DNA of 64,000 nucleotides, taken from Pragia fontium DSM 5563 = ATCC 49100 (GTDB lineage Bacteria > Pseudomonadota > Gammaproteobacteria > Enterobacterales > Enterobacteriaceae). The stretch is from the NCBI RefSeq assembly GCF_900112475.1, contig NZ_FOLW01000003.1:340078-404077 (forward strand), written 5' to 3'. Each line of letters starts with the position of its first letter. The first letter of the stretch is position 1. Position numbers and translations under genes: made by a program. The notes under the pieces are model-generated. The model was not told the DNA's origin, searched no databases, and saw nothing but the letters and a program-made list of their open reading frames with translations. Below are positions 1-10,795 of this stretch, in pieces.

Positions 1-2
1 TA

Positions 3-2306
3 GACAGCCGGGATAAGCAGCCGCTGGATCCTCAGGATCGTTCCATCAGTACTCATGTTTGCCATAGCGCCCAGCGTGAAGTTGAAGTGCTTTACGATCG
101 GCTATTGGCGATGTTGGATGATGATCCTACCTTAACCCTGCGCGATATTATTGTCATGGTGGCAGATATCGACAACTATACTCCCTATATTGAAGCGGTA
201 TTTGGTAATGCTCCGCCAGAGCGCTATTTGCCCTATGCTATTTCTGACCGTAGCGCCAGTCAGGCTCACCCGGTTTTAACCGCATTTTTATCCCTGTTAG
301 ATTTACCGGAAAGCCGCTTCACCGCGGAGGATATCCTGACGCTATTGGAAGTGCCGGCTTTAGCCATGCGTTTTCAGATCGATGAGGATGGACTACGTAT
401 TTTGCGGCAGTGGGTTGAAGATGCCGGCGTTCGCTGGGGATTAGATGATGATATGGTCAGCGATCTTGGGCTACCGCCTACCGGCCAGCATACCTGGCGG
501 TTTGGCCTGACTCGTATGTTGTTGGGCTATGCCATGGATAGCCAGAGCGGTGATTATCAGGGAATACTGCCTTATGATGAATCCAGCGGGTTGATTGCGG
601 TATTGGCCGGTCAACTGTCTGAGCTGTTAATGCAACTCTCCATTTGGCGTCAACGCCTGATGGAGTCTCACACCCTGACCGAGTGGTTACCGTTTTGTCG
701 TGAGTTAATCGACGCCTTCTTTGTCACCGATTTGGAGACTGAACCGGTGCTGGCGCTAATCGAGCAGCAGTGGCAGAAGCAAATTGGCTTCGGTCTTAAC
801 GCCAATTATATTGATGAAGTGCCGCTAACGGTGCTGAAAGATGAACTGGCTGCCCGACTGGATAGTGAACGAATCAGTCAGCGTTTTTTAGCGGGTTCAA
901 TCAATTTTTGTACGCTGATGCCCATGCGTTCAATTCCGTTTAAAGTGGTGTGCCTGCTGGGCATGAATGACGGTATTTATCCTCGTACACTGCCGCCGCT
1001 CGGCTTTGACTTGATGGCCGCTAAGCCAGTAAAAGGCGATCGCAGCCGGCGGGATGATGACCGTTACCTGTTTCTGGAAGCCCTGTTATCAGCACAGCAG
1101 AAGTTATACATCAGCTTTATTGGTCAGTCGATTCAGGACAATAGCCAGCGATATCCGTCGGTATTGGTGACGGAATTGCTGGAGTACATTGCACAAAGTC
1201 ACGTGTTACCCGGTGATGAATCCAGTGATTTGGAGCAAAGCGCTGCCGCCGTGTATCAACAATTATTGTGTTATCACCCTCGGGTACCCTTCAGTGAGCA
1301 GAATTTTGTTAACGGCAGTGAACAGCAGAGTTATGCCAGCGAATGGTTGCCGGCAGCAGGGCGTCAAGGGATCGCCCATGGAGAGTTTAGCGCCATGTTG
1401 GAACCGCTGACGCTGAACCGAATTGAACTGGATGACATTCGACGTTTTTATCGCCATCCGGTGCGGGCGTTTTTCCAGCAGCGTTTAAACGTTAGTTTCT
1501 CCATGGATGAAACTGAACTACCAGATGAAGAACCGTTTCTGGTGGAAAATCTGCAGCGTTATCAACTGAATATGCTGTTGCTTAATCGTTTGATTGAAGA
1601 TCAGGACCCGCTTGAGCTCTATAGCCGATCTCGCGCAGCGGGTGAACTACCGTTTGGTGCTTTTGGCGAACTGTTTTGGCAAGGGCAAACCGAGGAAATG
1701 ACTCAGTTAGCTGAGCGAGTGAAACAACATAAACTGCCTTCTCAAAGCGTTGAGGTTGAAATATCGATTGATGATATCGACGTGAGCGGCTGGCTGCATC
1801 AGGTTCAGCCAGATGGCCTGCTGCGCTGGCGTCCGGCTAAATTAACCGTGCTTGATGGCATCAGTTTATGGTTGGATCATTTGATCTATTGTATCAGCGG
1901 AGGTCAGGGTGAAAGTCGAATGTATGGGCGAGACGGTTCTGAATGGCGTTTTGCCTGGTTACCTGTTGATGAAGCCAAGAAACATTTTTCATTTTGGCTA
2001 CAGGGATATATTCACGGTTTAAGCTCACCATTGCTACTATTACCAAAAAGCGCATGGGCCTGGCTGGAAAGTTGCTATGATGCGACGACAGCCCAAATTT
2101 GTTGGGATGAAGCCAGCCAACAGAAAGCCAGACAAAAGCTAATTCAGGCATGGCAAGGGAGTCCTCAGCTCCGTGGAGAGGGTGATGACCCTTATCTTAT
2201 GCGGCTCTTTCGGCTGATGGACGACTCGCGTTATCAGCAAATTATTACCGATAGTGAACCTTATTTATTGGTTCTGATGCAGCGGCGGTTGGAAAAATCT
2301 GCTTAA
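3..2306 (+). CDS. recC: RecC subunit of exonuclease V, 3' part (5' end outside window)
   Basis: RecC is the non-catalytic subunit of RecBCD that splits the duplex and recognises Chi during double-strand break repair. The reading frame is open from base 3, so the start lies upstream of the window; 767 codons remain of roughly 1120 in E. coli. The segment aligns along its whole length with E. coli RecC, including blocks such as QREVEVL, LPYAISDR, TGQHTWRFGLTRMLLGYAM, MPMRSIPFKVVCLLGMNDG and GDRSRRDDDRYLFLEALL. These belong to the inactive helicase-like and nuclease-like domains. It is followed 159 bases later by ptrA, the usual recC-ptrA-recB-recD order. Nothing looks broken in the visible part. 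Identification is from family knowledge and is very secure. Confidence 0.97.
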   Translation, partial: DSRDKQPLDPQDRSISTHVCHSAQREVEVLYDRLLAMLDDDPTLTLRDIIVMVADIDNYTPYIEAVFGNAPPERYLPYAISDRSASQAHPVLTAFLSLLDLPESRFTAEDILTLLEVPALAMRFQIDEDGLRILRQWVEDAGVRWGLDDDMVSDLGLPPTGQHTWRFGLTRMLLGYAMDSQSGDYQGILPYDESSGLIAVLAGQLSELLMQLSIWRQRLMESHTLTEWLPFCRELIDAFFVTDLETEPVLALIEQQWQKQIGFGLNANYIDEVPLTVLKDELAARLDSERISQRFLAGSINFCTLMPMRSIPFKVVCLLGMNDGIYPRTLPPLGFDLMAAKPVKGDRSRRDDDRYLFLEALLSAQQKLYISFIGQSIQDNSQRYPSVLVTELLEYIAQSHVLPGDESSDLEQSAAAVYQQLLCYHPRVPFSEQNFVNGSEQQSYASEWLPAAGRQGIAHGEFSAMLEPLTLNRIELDDIRRFYRHPVRAFFQQRLNVSFSMDETELPDEEPFLVENLQRYQLNMLLLNRLIEDQDPLELYSRSRAAGELPFGAFGELFWQGQTEEMTQLAERVKQHKLPSQSVEVEISIDDIDVSGWLHQVQPDGLLRWRPAKLTVLDGISLWLDHLIYCISGGQGESRMYGRDGSEWRFAWLPVDEAKKHFSFWLQGYIHGLSSPLLLLPKSAWAWLESCYDATTAQICWDEASQQKARQKLIQAWQGSPQLRGEGDDPYLMRLFRLMDDSRYQQIITDSEPYLLVLMQRRLEKSA

Positions 2307-2465
2307 AAAAGTGAACCCCAGACAGCAGGACTGTCCAACAGTGGGTTAGATGGACAGTCGATTAAGAAAAGTTGTGTCTCATCATGTGAGGCAACCGCTA
2401 TAACGTGGTGTGTATTCGTTATTATTAATCAGTGATGTTATTCAGTTATTCCAGAAGGAAATTCA

Positions 2466-5354
2466 ATGCGTAAGCTGTTTGCCAATGCCATTGGCGCCAT
2501 ATTTATTCTGTCTTGTTGGACGACGACAGCGTTTGCCAGTCAGGGATGGCAGCCGCTACCTGAGAAAATTCAAAAAAGTGAAAAAGATACTCGCGAATAT
2601 CAGGCGATTAAGTTGGATAACGGCATGACCGTATTGCTGGTGTCAGATAATCTGGCCAGTAAATCTTTGGCGGCGTTAGCATTGCCAGTTGGCTCCCTTG
2701 AAGATCCGGATAGCCAGCTTGGTTTGGCGCACTATCTGGAACACATGGTGTTAATGGGATCAAAACGTTATCCCGAACCGGACAGCATTTCTGAATTTCT
2801 GAAAAAGCATGGCGGTAGCCATAATGCCAGTACCGCGTCTTATCGCACCGCGTTTTATCTTGAAGTCGAGAACGATGCGCTGGCTCCAGCGGTTGATCGC
2901 TTGGCGGATGCCATTGCACAACCGCTGTTGGATCCGGTCTATGCCGATCGTGAACGTAATGCAGTCAATGCCGAACTGACAATGGCGCGTTCTCGTGATG
3001 GTATGCGTATGGGGCAAGTGGGTTCGGAAACGTTAAATCCGGCTCACCCGACCTCTCGTTTTTCTGGCGGTAATCTGGAAACGCTAAAAGATAAGCCCGG
3101 CAGTAAATTACATGATGAACTGACGGCGTTTTATCATCGTTATTATTCGGCCAACCTGATGGTTGGCGTGCTATATGGTAATCAGTCGATTAACGATTTG
3201 GCTAAACTGGCGGCGGAGACGTTTGGTCGTATTGGTAATAACCATGCCAGCGTACCACCGATTACTGTTCCTGCGGCAACGGACAAAGAGAAAGGATTAA
3301 TTATTCACTATGTCCCTGCTCAGCCAACCAAACAACTGCGTATTGAGTTTCGCATTGACAATAATATTGCCGAATTTCGCAGTAAAACCGACACCTATAT
3401 CAGCTATCTGATTGGTAACCGTAGTGAAAATACGCTGTCAGATTGGCTGCGTAAACAAGGTTTGGCCGATAGCATCGGTGCTGGCGTAAACCCGGTCATC
3501 GATCGCAATGGTGGCGTATTGAGCATTGGCGTTTCGCTGACCGATAAGGGATTGGCTAATCGCGATAAAGTGATTGCTGCGATTTTTGACTACCTGAAAA
3601 TGATTCGTCATGAAGGCATTCGCCAAGAGTATTTTGATGAAATTGCCCATGTGTTGAATCTGGATTTCCGTTATCCATCCATGACGCGGGATATGGATTA
3701 TGTCGAGTGGTTATCCGATACCATGCTCAATATCCCGGTACAGAATATTCTGGATTCGGATTATCTGGCGGATCGCTACGATCCCAAAGCGATTGCTGCC
3801 CGTTTGGATCAAATGACGCCGCAGGCCGCACGTATTTGGTTTATCAGCCCGAATGAGCCCCACAATAAAACCGCCTATTTTGTTGATGCGCCTTATCAGG
3901 TCGATCGTATTAGTGAAAAACAAATCGCGGATTGGGTATCGGAAGAGAAAGGTTTGGATCTGAGTTTACCAAAGCTGAACCCGTATATTCCTGATGATTT
4001 TAAACAGATCGCCGAAAATAAAGCCTCGGACGTCGTACCTGCTCTGGTGTTGAATGAACACAACGTGCGCGCCTGGTATGTGCCTAGCCAGTATTTTGCT
4101 GATGAACCGAAGGCCAATATTATACTGGCTTTGCGTAACGCTAAGGCTCAAGACTCGGCGCGTAATCAGGTGATGTTTGCCTTAACCGATTATTTAGCGG
4201 GGCAGGCTTTAGCGCAAATCAGCTATCAAGCGTCGGTGGGCGGACTGAGTTTCTCCTCTTCTTCTAATAACGGATTGCAGTTTACCGTGAGCGGTTTTAC
4301 CCAGCGGATACCGCAGTTAACCCAAGCGTTTTTAGAACAATACCGTGGCTTTACCGTGACGGACGACCAGCTTAAGCAGGCTAAATCTTGGTATCAGCAG
4401 CAGATGGATGCGGCGGAAAAGGGTAAAGCTTTTGAGCTGGCTCTACAGCCAGTGCGGGCTATCTCTCAGGTTCCCTACAGTGAGCGGGCAGAACGACGTC
4501 AACTGATGGCGGGAATTTCCGTTCAGGATATTATTCAATACCGTAATCAACTGCTGGAAAACAGTTCGCCAGAGATGTTTGCGATTGGCAATATGACTCC
4601 AGAGCAGGTAAAAGAGCTGGCGCTAAATATTAGTAAACAGCTGGGCTGTCGTGGTCCAGGCTGGTGGCACGGTCAGAATGTTGTGGTTGAGAAAACACAG
4701 CAGGCAAACCTGATGAAGCCGGGGAGTAGTACGGACTCTGCTTTAGGCGCCATCTATATTCCGACCGGATATGATGAAGTTCAGGGTATGGCACGCAGTA
4801 ATCTGCTGAGCCAAATTATTCAACCATGGTTCTATAATCAGCTGAGAACCGAGGAACAACTGGGTTATGCGGTTTTTGCCTTCCCGATGACCGTGGGTCG
4901 CCAGTGGGGCGTTGGTTTCTTGCTGCAAAGTAATAATCAGACGCCGGCTTATTTGGAAAAACGCTATCAGAACTTCTATCAGATGGCGGACAAGAAGCTA
5001 TCTGAGCTGAAGGATGAGGATTTTAATCAGTATCGTCAGGCGCTGATCAATCAATTGGAACAGCGACCACAAACGCTGGATGAAGAAGCGGGCTACTACA
5101 CGAATGATTTTAATCGTGGCAACGACCGGTTTGATACCCGTAAGAAGGTATTGGAACAGGTGAAAGCCCTGACCCGCAGCGATATCCAGTTATTCTTCAA
5201 ACAGGCGGTGATGGAGCGTAAAGGTTTATCGGTTCTTTCCCAAATTATGGGGCAGAGCGAACTGAAAACTGACTATGCTAAACCTGAAGGCTGGACCGTG
5301 TATAAAGACGCTTCATCGCTACAGAAAACTCTGCCGGTACAGGTTCAGAAGTAA
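2466..5354 (+). CDS. ptrA: Protease III (pitrilysin), periplasmic zinc metallopeptidase
   Basis: Pitrilysin is a periplasmic M16-family peptidase that degrades small peptides. The 962-residue product starts with a signal peptide (basic MRKL, hydrophobic core, cleavage after AFA at about residue 24). The inverted zinc motif HxxEH is visible at residues 89-93 (HYLEH), and the distal glutamate ligand is E170 in NAVNAE, one position from E. coli numbering. The length matches the E. coli enzyme (962). The start at 2466 is preceded by AGAAGGAAA. The stop and the recB start share one base (TAATG), so translation of the two is probably coupled. Placement inside the recC-recB-recD operon is the normal enterobacterial arrangement. 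Confidence 0.96.
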   Translation: MRKLFANAIGAIFILSCWTTTAFASQGWQPLPEKIQKSEKDTREYQAIKLDNGMTVLLVSDNLASKSLAALALPVGSLEDPDSQLGLAHYLEHMVLMGSKRYPEPDSISEFLKKHGGSHNASTASYRTAFYLEVENDALAPAVDRLADAIAQPLLDPVYADRERNAVNAELTMARSRDGMRMGQVGSETLNPAHPTSRFSGGNLETLKDKPGSKLHDELTAFYHRYYSANLMVGVLYGNQSINDLAKLAAETFGRIGNNHASVPPITVPAATDKEKGLIIHYVPAQPTKQLRIEFRIDNNIAEFRSKTDTYISYLIGNRSENTLSDWLRKQGLADSIGAGVNPVIDRNGGVLSIGVSLTDKGLANRDKVIAAIFDYLKMIRHEGIRQEYFDEIAHVLNLDFRYPSMTRDMDYVEWLSDTMLNIPVQNILDSDYLADRYDPKAIAARLDQMTPQAARIWFISPNEPHNKTAYFVDAPYQVDRISEKQIADWVSEEKGLDLSLPKLNPYIPDDFKQIAENKASDVVPALVLNEHNVRAWYVPSQYFADEPKANIILALRNAKAQDSARNQVMFALTDYLAGQALAQISYQASVGGLSFSSSSNNGLQFTVSGFTQRIPQLTQAFLEQYRGFTVTDDQLKQAKSWYQQQMDAAEKGKAFELALQPVRAISQVPYSERAERRQLMAGISVQDIIQYRNQLLENSSPEMFAIGNMTPEQVKELALNISKQLGCRGPGWWHGQNVVVEKTQQANLMKPGSSTDSALGAIYIPTGYDEVQGMARSNLLSQIIQPWFYNQLRTEEQLGYAVFAFPMTVGRQWGVGFLLQSNNQTPAYLEKRYQNFYQMADKKLSELKDEDFNQYRQALINQLEQRPQTLDEEAGYYTNDFNRGNDRFDTRKKVLEQVKALTRSDIQLFFKQAVMERKGLSVLSQIMGQSELKTDYAKPEGWTVYKDASSLQKTLPVQVQK

Positions 5355-8300
5355 TGTCTCAGCAGCCTTTGGCTTTAGATCCGCTATCGCTCCCGCTGTT
5401 TGGGGAGCGTTTGATTGAAGCGTCGGCAGGTACGGGAAAAACCTATACTCTGGCGGCGCTCTATTTGCGTTTGCTATTGGGATTAGGGCAAGAGGCTGCT
5501 TACCCAAGGCCGTTATCGGTTGAAGAAATTTTGGTGGTGACGTTTACTGAAGCGGCAACGGAAGAATTGCGTAATCGTATTCGGGATAACATCCATCAGC
5601 TGCGTATTGCCTGTATCCGCAATGAAAGCCACGATCCATTGCTGAATCAACTATTAGCTGAATTACCCAACAAAGCCACGGCGACGGCTCTGTTATTGGC
5701 GGCAGAACGCCAGATGGATGAAGCGGCTATTTTTACCATTCATGGCTTTTGTCAGCGTATGTTGAGCCATAATGCTTTTGAGTCTGGCGTACTGTTTGAG
5801 CAGTCACTGATTGAAGATGAGCTTCCCTTACGGCGTCAGGCGGTGGCTGATTTCTGGCGGCGACATTGTTATCCATTACCTTTGCCCGTTGCTCAGGTGA
5901 TTAGTGCAGAATGGACTGGCCCGGAACGTTTGTTGGCGGATATTACGCCTTACCTACACGGTGAGGCGCCTAAACTGCGCCAGCCCCCTTCGCAGGATGA
6001 TATTCTGCAACGCCATCAGCAAATTATTGAGCGCATTGAAGCGTTGAAACAGCTTTGGCGAGAGCATGCGGCGGATCTGGAAGCGCTAATTAGCGGCTCC
6101 GGGGTGGATAAACGCAGCTATAGTTCCAAAAACTTGCCTAACTGGCTACAGAAAGTGGGCGTGTGGGTAGAGGAAGAGATTCAGGATTATAAACTGCCGA
6201 AAGAGTTAAATAACTTTCGTCAGTCGATTCTCGAGCAAAAGACCAAGAAAGGTGAAGTCCCGGTTCATCCGTTATTTACTGCGATAGACCTGCTGTATTC
6301 CGAGCCACTCACCTTACGGGATCTGATTCTGGCGAAGGCCTTAAGCGAAGTGCGTCAGTCGGTTCAACAAGAGAAACGTCAGCGGGCGGAAATGGGGTTC
6401 GATGACTTACTCAGCCGGTTGGATATGGCATTACAGCGCCCGGAGGCAGAAGCGCTGGCTAATGCCATACGCCAACGCTATCCGGTGGCAATGATTGATG
6501 AGTTTCAGGATACCGATCCACAGCAGTACCGTATTTTTCATAAGTTATACGGCGGTCGTCAGGATACCGGTTTATTACTGATTGGTGACCCCAAACAGGC
6601 CATCTATGCGTTTCGCGGTGCGGATATTTTTACCTATATGCAGGCGCGTAATCAGGTGAGCAGTCACTACACGATGGAGACCAACTGGCGTTCTTCTGCT
6701 CAGATGGTGGATACGGTTAATTGTCTGTTTCAGCGCCTATCCGCGCCATTTATTTTTGAACAAATTCCTTTTCTGACGGTAAAACCGGCGGAGAAAAATC
6801 GTTCCTTGAGTTTTGAGTTTGACGGCGTAAATCAACCGGCAATGTCGCTTTGGTTGCAGTCGGGAGAAGGCTCGGGGCAAAGCGAATATCAGCAGGTTAT
6901 GGCGCGTCGTTGTGCGGCGCAAATCCGCGATTGGCTAACGGCCGGTCAGCAGCAGCGCGGCTGGTTAGTGAGTGCTAAGGAACGTCGCCCGGTAACTGCC
7001 GCTGATATTGCTATTCTGGTGCGTACCGGGAAAGAAGCGGCGATAGTTCGTGATGCACTGAGTGCGTTGGCGATACCGTCGGTTTATTTATCCAATCGCG
7101 AAAGCGTTTTCACCACGCCAGAAGCCAGAGAGATTTTGTGGTTGCTACAGGCGGTGCTAACGCCGGAAAAAGAGCGAGCGTTACGCAGTGCGTTAGCCAG
7201 TAGCTTACTGGGGATGGATGCTCGGCAGATTGATGCCATTAATCAGGATGAGCGCCAGTGGGATGTGCTGGTGGAGGAGTTTAGTGCTTACCGCCAGCTG
7301 TGGTTAAAACGCGGCGTACTGCCGATGCTGCGTGAGCTGATGTCTAAGCGTAAGCTGGCAGAAAATCTGTTGGTCACCTTGGGTGGTGAGCGCCGGTTAA
7401 CCGATATTATGCACATTGGTGAGCTGTTGCAGGAAGCGTCATTAAAGCTGGAAAGCGAGCACTCACTGGTTCGTTGGTTGGCGCAGCAGATTACTCAACC
7501 TAACGATCGGGCGGATAGCCAGCAACTGCGTTTGGAAAGCGATCGTAATCTGGTCAAGGTTGTCACCATACATAAATCGAAAGGATTGGAGTATCCGCTG
7601 GTCTGGCTACCGTTTATCTGCGGTTTTCGCAAGCAAAGTCAGGGGTTGTATCACGACCGAGAGACATTCTCTGCGGTCTTGGATCTGAGTGAGAGTGAAG
7701 AGTCGCAGACGCTGGCTGAAGAAGAGCGGTTAGCGGAAGATTTACGTCTACTGTATGTGGCACTGACGCGCTCGGTTTATCATTGCAGTATTGGCGTAAC
7801 GCCAATTTATTCCGGTAATCGACGCTTGGGCAATTCTGATTTGCATCATAGTGCTATCGGCTATCTGCTGCAAAAAGGTCAGGCTGGCGATGCCACTTTA
7901 TTATCAGAGTCGTTACGTGAACTGGTGCAAAACCACGGCATTAAGGTTTACCCCGCCGAGATAGATGATACCGCCCAGTGGCAGGATAGTATTATGCTGC
8001 CAGAGACATTGGCGGCTCGTACCTTTAGTGGGCAGCGACAGAATAGCTGGCGCGTTACCAGCTATTCAGGCTTGCAGCAGCAAGGTTCCTCCCATCATTA
8101 TGAGCTATTACCGCGCTTTGATACTGATGCAGCGGGTGAGAAGGGTAACGCTCAGCTAGATACCATGACGCCTCACTCTTTTCCTAAAGGTGCGGCTCCG
8201 GGTACTTTCCTGCATGATTTATTAGAAGAAACCGATTTTTCTCAGCCGATTGATGAGCTAAAGCTGAGCGAGCAAGTATTGTTGCAAGGGCTGGATGAAC

Positions 8301-8890
8301 GATGGACGCCGGTGTTACAGCAGTGGCTGGAAACCATTGTCAGTACGCCGCTGGATGAACAGGGGATCTGCCTGAAGGCTATTGAGGCCAATGCTCGTCA
8401 AGCCGAGTTACAGTTTTACTTACCCATTGGCCCTATGTTGCAGGCTGAGAGTTTGGATACGTTAGTGAAACGGTATGACCCGCTGTCAGCCAACTGCCCT
8501 GCATTGAACTTCCGTCAGGTTCGGGGCATGTTGAAAGGATTTATCGACCTGGTTTTTTGCTGGCAAGGGCGCTATTACTTGCTGGATTACAAATCCAATT
8601 GGTTGGGAGAGAGCGGCGAGTTTTATACTCAGCAGGCTATGGCTAATGCGATGTGTGAACATCGTTACGATCTACAGTATCAACTGTATTCGCTGGCGCT
8701 GCACCGCTACTTACGTCATCGCATTGCGAATTATGATTACCAACGCCATTTTGGCGGGGTGTTTTATCTGTTTTTACGCGGTGTTGAACCGAATAAGCCC
8801 GGACAGGGTGTTTTTCACTGTCGTCCGGAGTGGGAACTGGTTGATGGACTCGATCGCCTGTTTGCCGGAGAAGGAGAGCCTGATGTTTAG
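5354..8890 (+). CDS. recB: RecB helicase-nuclease subunit of exonuclease V
   Basis: RecB is the 3'-5' SF1A helicase and sole nuclease of RecBCD. The 1178-residue product carries Walker A EASAGTGKT (ends at residue 30), the Walker B box IDEFQDTDPQQ with its downstream helicase motifs GDPKQAIYAFRGAD and TNWR, and VVTIHKSKGLEYP. The C-terminal nuclease domain shows the catalytic series ending in D (about 1065) and the DYK motif (about D1077 and K1079), close to D1067, D1080 and K1082 of E. coli. Length agrees with the family (about 1180). It starts on the last base of the ptrA stop codon, and its 3' end overlaps recD by 8 bases, so the three genes are one translationally coupled unit. Confidence 0.97.
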   Translation: MSQQPLALDPLSLPLFGERLIEASAGTGKTYTLAALYLRLLLGLGQEAAYPRPLSVEEILVVTFTEAATEELRNRIRDNIHQLRIACIRNESHDPLLNQLLAELPNKATATALLLAAERQMDEAAIFTIHGFCQRMLSHNAFESGVLFEQSLIEDELPLRRQAVADFWRRHCYPLPLPVAQVISAEWTGPERLLADITPYLHGEAPKLRQPPSQDDILQRHQQIIERIEALKQLWREHAADLEALISGSGVDKRSYSSKNLPNWLQKVGVWVEEEIQDYKLPKELNNFRQSILEQKTKKGEVPVHPLFTAIDLLYSEPLTLRDLILAKALSEVRQSVQQEKRQRAEMGFDDLLSRLDMALQRPEAEALANAIRQRYPVAMIDEFQDTDPQQYRIFHKLYGGRQDTGLLLIGDPKQAIYAFRGADIFTYMQARNQVSSHYTMETNWRSSAQMVDTVNCLFQRLSAPFIFEQIPFLTVKPAEKNRSLSFEFDGVNQPAMSLWLQSGEGSGQSEYQQVMARRCAAQIRDWLTAGQQQRGWLVSAKERRPVTAADIAILVRTGKEAAIVRDALSALAIPSVYLSNRESVFTTPEAREILWLLQAVLTPEKERALRSALASSLLGMDARQIDAINQDERQWDVLVEEFSAYRQLWLKRGVLPMLRELMSKRKLAENLLVTLGGERRLTDIMHIGELLQEASLKLESEHSLVRWLAQQITQPNDRADSQQLRLESDRNLVKVVTIHKSKGLEYPLVWLPFICGFRKQSQGLYHDRETFSAVLDLSESEESQTLAEEERLAEDLRLLYVALTRSVYHCSIGVTPIYSGNRRLGNSDLHHSAIGYLLQKGQAGDATLLSESLRELVQNHGIKVYPAEIDDTAQWQDSIMLPETLAARTFSGQRQNSWRVTSYSGLQQQGSSHHYELLPRFDTDAAGEKGNAQLDTMTPHSFPKGAAPGTFLHDLLEETDFSQPIDELKLSEQVLLQGLDERWTPVLQQWLETIVSTPLDEQGICLKAIEANARQAELQFYLPIGPMLQAESLDTLVKRYDPLSANCPALNFRQVRGMLKGFIDLVFCWQGRYYLLDYKSNWLGESGEFYTQQAMANAMCEHRYDLQYQLYSLALHRYLRHRIANYDYQRHFGGVFYLFLRGVEPNKPGQGVFHCRPEWELVDGLDRLFAGEGEPDV

Positions 8891-10742
8891 CCTGTTACAG
8901 AAAGCGGTTGAGCTTGCCGTTTTTCGTCCGCTGGATATTCAGCTTGCTCGTTTGTTAGCGACGGATGATCCTTGTCTGGCGCTGTTAGTGGCTAAACTCA
9001 GCGCACAAGCCGGGGCAGGGCACGTTTGTTTGTCGTTGAGCACCCTTGATGAGCGAAGTTTATTTGATGGACGCCACGGGGAGCTGGCGGCGGAGATTTG
9101 GCTTAAGGCGGGTAATCCGCGATTGACCGATCTTATCTCCACCCTTGAACGTTCATCCGCCGTTAGCGATGGCTATCAGCCAACCCCGCTGGTATTACAG
9201 GGGGAACGCCTATATTTACAGCGTATGTGGCGTGATGAAGGGCAAATTGCCGCTTTCTTTCTGCGGCAGAGTAATGACGCTGCGGTGAGTTATCCAGAAG
9301 GGCTAAAGCAGGCGTTGGACCAGCTCTTTCCATTTGATCCCACAGAGACCGACTGGCAAAAAGTGGCGGCGGCGGTTGCGGCTACCCGGCAATTATCGGT
9401 GATTTCTGGTGGACCAGGAACCGGTAAAACTACCACGGTAGCGCGTTTATTGGCGGTATTACTTCAGCTTGCCGGTGAATCCAGACTGCGTATTGCATTA
9501 GCGGCACCCACCGGTAAAGCGGCAGCGCGTTTAACGGAATCTTTAGGGCAGGCGATTCAGAGTTTGCCGTTAACGCCTAGCCAGCGCCAACAGATGCCGG
9601 TTGAAGCGTCAACGTTACACCGTTTACTTGGGGTGCAACCGAATAGCCGTCACCTGCGACATCATAAAGATAATCCGTTACATCTTGATGTGCTAATTGT
9701 TGATGAAGCGTCGATGGTGGATTTACCGATGATGGCACGTCTGATAGCTGCTTTACCTGAACAGGCCCGGTTTATTTTATTGGGCGATCGCGATCAACTG
9801 GCATCGGTAGAAGCCGGGGCGGTTTTAGGGGATATTTGTCGCTTTGCTGAACAGGGCTACAGCCAGCAGAGGGCGGAAGAACTGTCGCGGTTGACTGGAT
9901 ATGATATTGCAGCCAGCACATTCCCTCAGGCCGTGGCGATAAGGGACAATTTGTGCCTGTTGAAGAAAAGTTATCGGTTCCATCAACACTCTGGTATTGG
10001 TCAATTGGCATTTGCGGTTAACCGAGGGGATGGGCAGGGTGCAATGCAATGCTTTGCTCAGAACTATGCGGATTTAGCTTGGTTGCCGGTGAGCAGCGTG
10101 GATGATTATTTACAACTGTTGGAAACCTGTGTTGAAGGTTATCGCGATTATTTAGCTCAGGTAAAGGGCGGCGATCCACAGCAAATTCTGGCATCGTTTA
10201 ACCGTTTTCGTTTGCTGTGTGCGTTGCGCAGCGGACCTTTTGGTATTGATGGACTCAATACGCGCATCGAACAGATGCTGTTAAGTAAGCGGTTAATTGA
10301 GAAATCGACGGAAAGCGGCGGGTTATGGTATCCGGGACGGCCTGTGATGGTTAGCCGAAATGATAGCGCCTTGGGGCTATACAACGGTGATATCGGTATC
10401 GCTCTGCGTAACGATGAAGGGGAAATGCGCGTCTGTTTTCAGCTGCCGGATGGTTCGATTAAGGCAGTACAGCCCAGTCGTTTACCCGCTTGTGAAACGG
10501 CTTATGTGATGACGGTGCATAAATCTCAGGGCTCGGAGTTTGAGCATACGGTGCTGGTATTACCGGATACGTTTTCACCTTTGCTGAGTCGAGAGCTAGT
10601 GTATACCGCCATTACTCGTGCGCGCCAAAAGCTTACGCTATTTGCTAATGAAAATATCCTGCTGTCAGCTATTCTGACGCCAACGGAGCGCCACAGTGGA
10701 TTAGCGGCTCGGTTAGTTGAGACTGATGGTGTTGAACTATAA
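8883..10742 (+). CDS. recD: RecD helicase subunit of exonuclease V
   Basis: RecD is the 5'-3' SF1B helicase of RecBCD. I place the start at the ATG at 8883, eight bases inside recB, after GGAGAAGGAGAGCC. The frame is open further upstream but that part lies within recB and has no RecD similarity. The resulting 619-residue protein begins MFSLLQKAVELAVFRPLD, matching the E. coli N-terminus in pattern. Walker A is SGGPGTGKT at about residues 175-183, the DEAS box (VDEASMVDLPMM) is near residue 275, and the C-terminal helicase motif AMTVHKSQGSEF is present as VMTVHKSQGSEF. It is the last gene of the operon, followed by a dyad at 10755-10780. Confidence 0.96.
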   Translation: MFSLLQKAVELAVFRPLDIQLARLLATDDPCLALLVAKLSAQAGAGHVCLSLSTLDERSLFDGRHGELAAEIWLKAGNPRLTDLISTLERSSAVSDGYQPTPLVLQGERLYLQRMWRDEGQIAAFFLRQSNDAAVSYPEGLKQALDQLFPFDPTETDWQKVAAAVAATRQLSVISGGPGTGKTTTVARLLAVLLQLAGESRLRIALAAPTGKAAARLTESLGQAIQSLPLTPSQRQQMPVEASTLHRLLGVQPNSRHLRHHKDNPLHLDVLIVDEASMVDLPMMARLIAALPEQARFILLGDRDQLASVEAGAVLGDICRFAEQGYSQQRAEELSRLTGYDIAASTFPQAVAIRDNLCLLKKSYRFHQHSGIGQLAFAVNRGDGQGAMQCFAQNYADLAWLPVSSVDDYLQLLETCVEGYRDYLAQVKGGDPQQILASFNRFRLLCALRSGPFGIDGLNTRIEQMLLSKRLIEKSTESGGLWYPGRPVMVSRNDSALGLYNGDIGIALRNDEGEMRVCFQLPDGSIKAVQPSRLPACETAYVMTVHKSQGSEFEHTVLVLPDTFSPLLSRELVYTAITRARQKLTLFANENILLSAILTPTERHSGLAARLVETDGVEL

Positions 10743-10754
10743 GTTATCAATTTC

Positions 10755-10780
10755 GTCACCCCGGTTTTTACCGGGGTGAC
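10755..10780. terminator. Hairpin between convergent recD and siderophore-binding protein gene
   Basis: GTCACCCCGG and CCGGGGTGAC form a perfect 10-bp stem around a 6-base loop. It lies between two convergent genes. There is no clear U-run on either side, so terminator function is inferred. The GTCA...TGAC ends resemble the termini of the palindromic repeats at 38407-38495 and 53919-54202, so it may be a solo fragment of that family. Confidence 0.55.
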
Positions 10781-10795
10781 GGAGGAGGAGTCGGC

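Noticed and set aside
8646-8882. Upstream extension of recD inside recB
   Set aside because: The extra 79 codons have no RecD similarity; the ATG at 8883 matches the known N-terminus.
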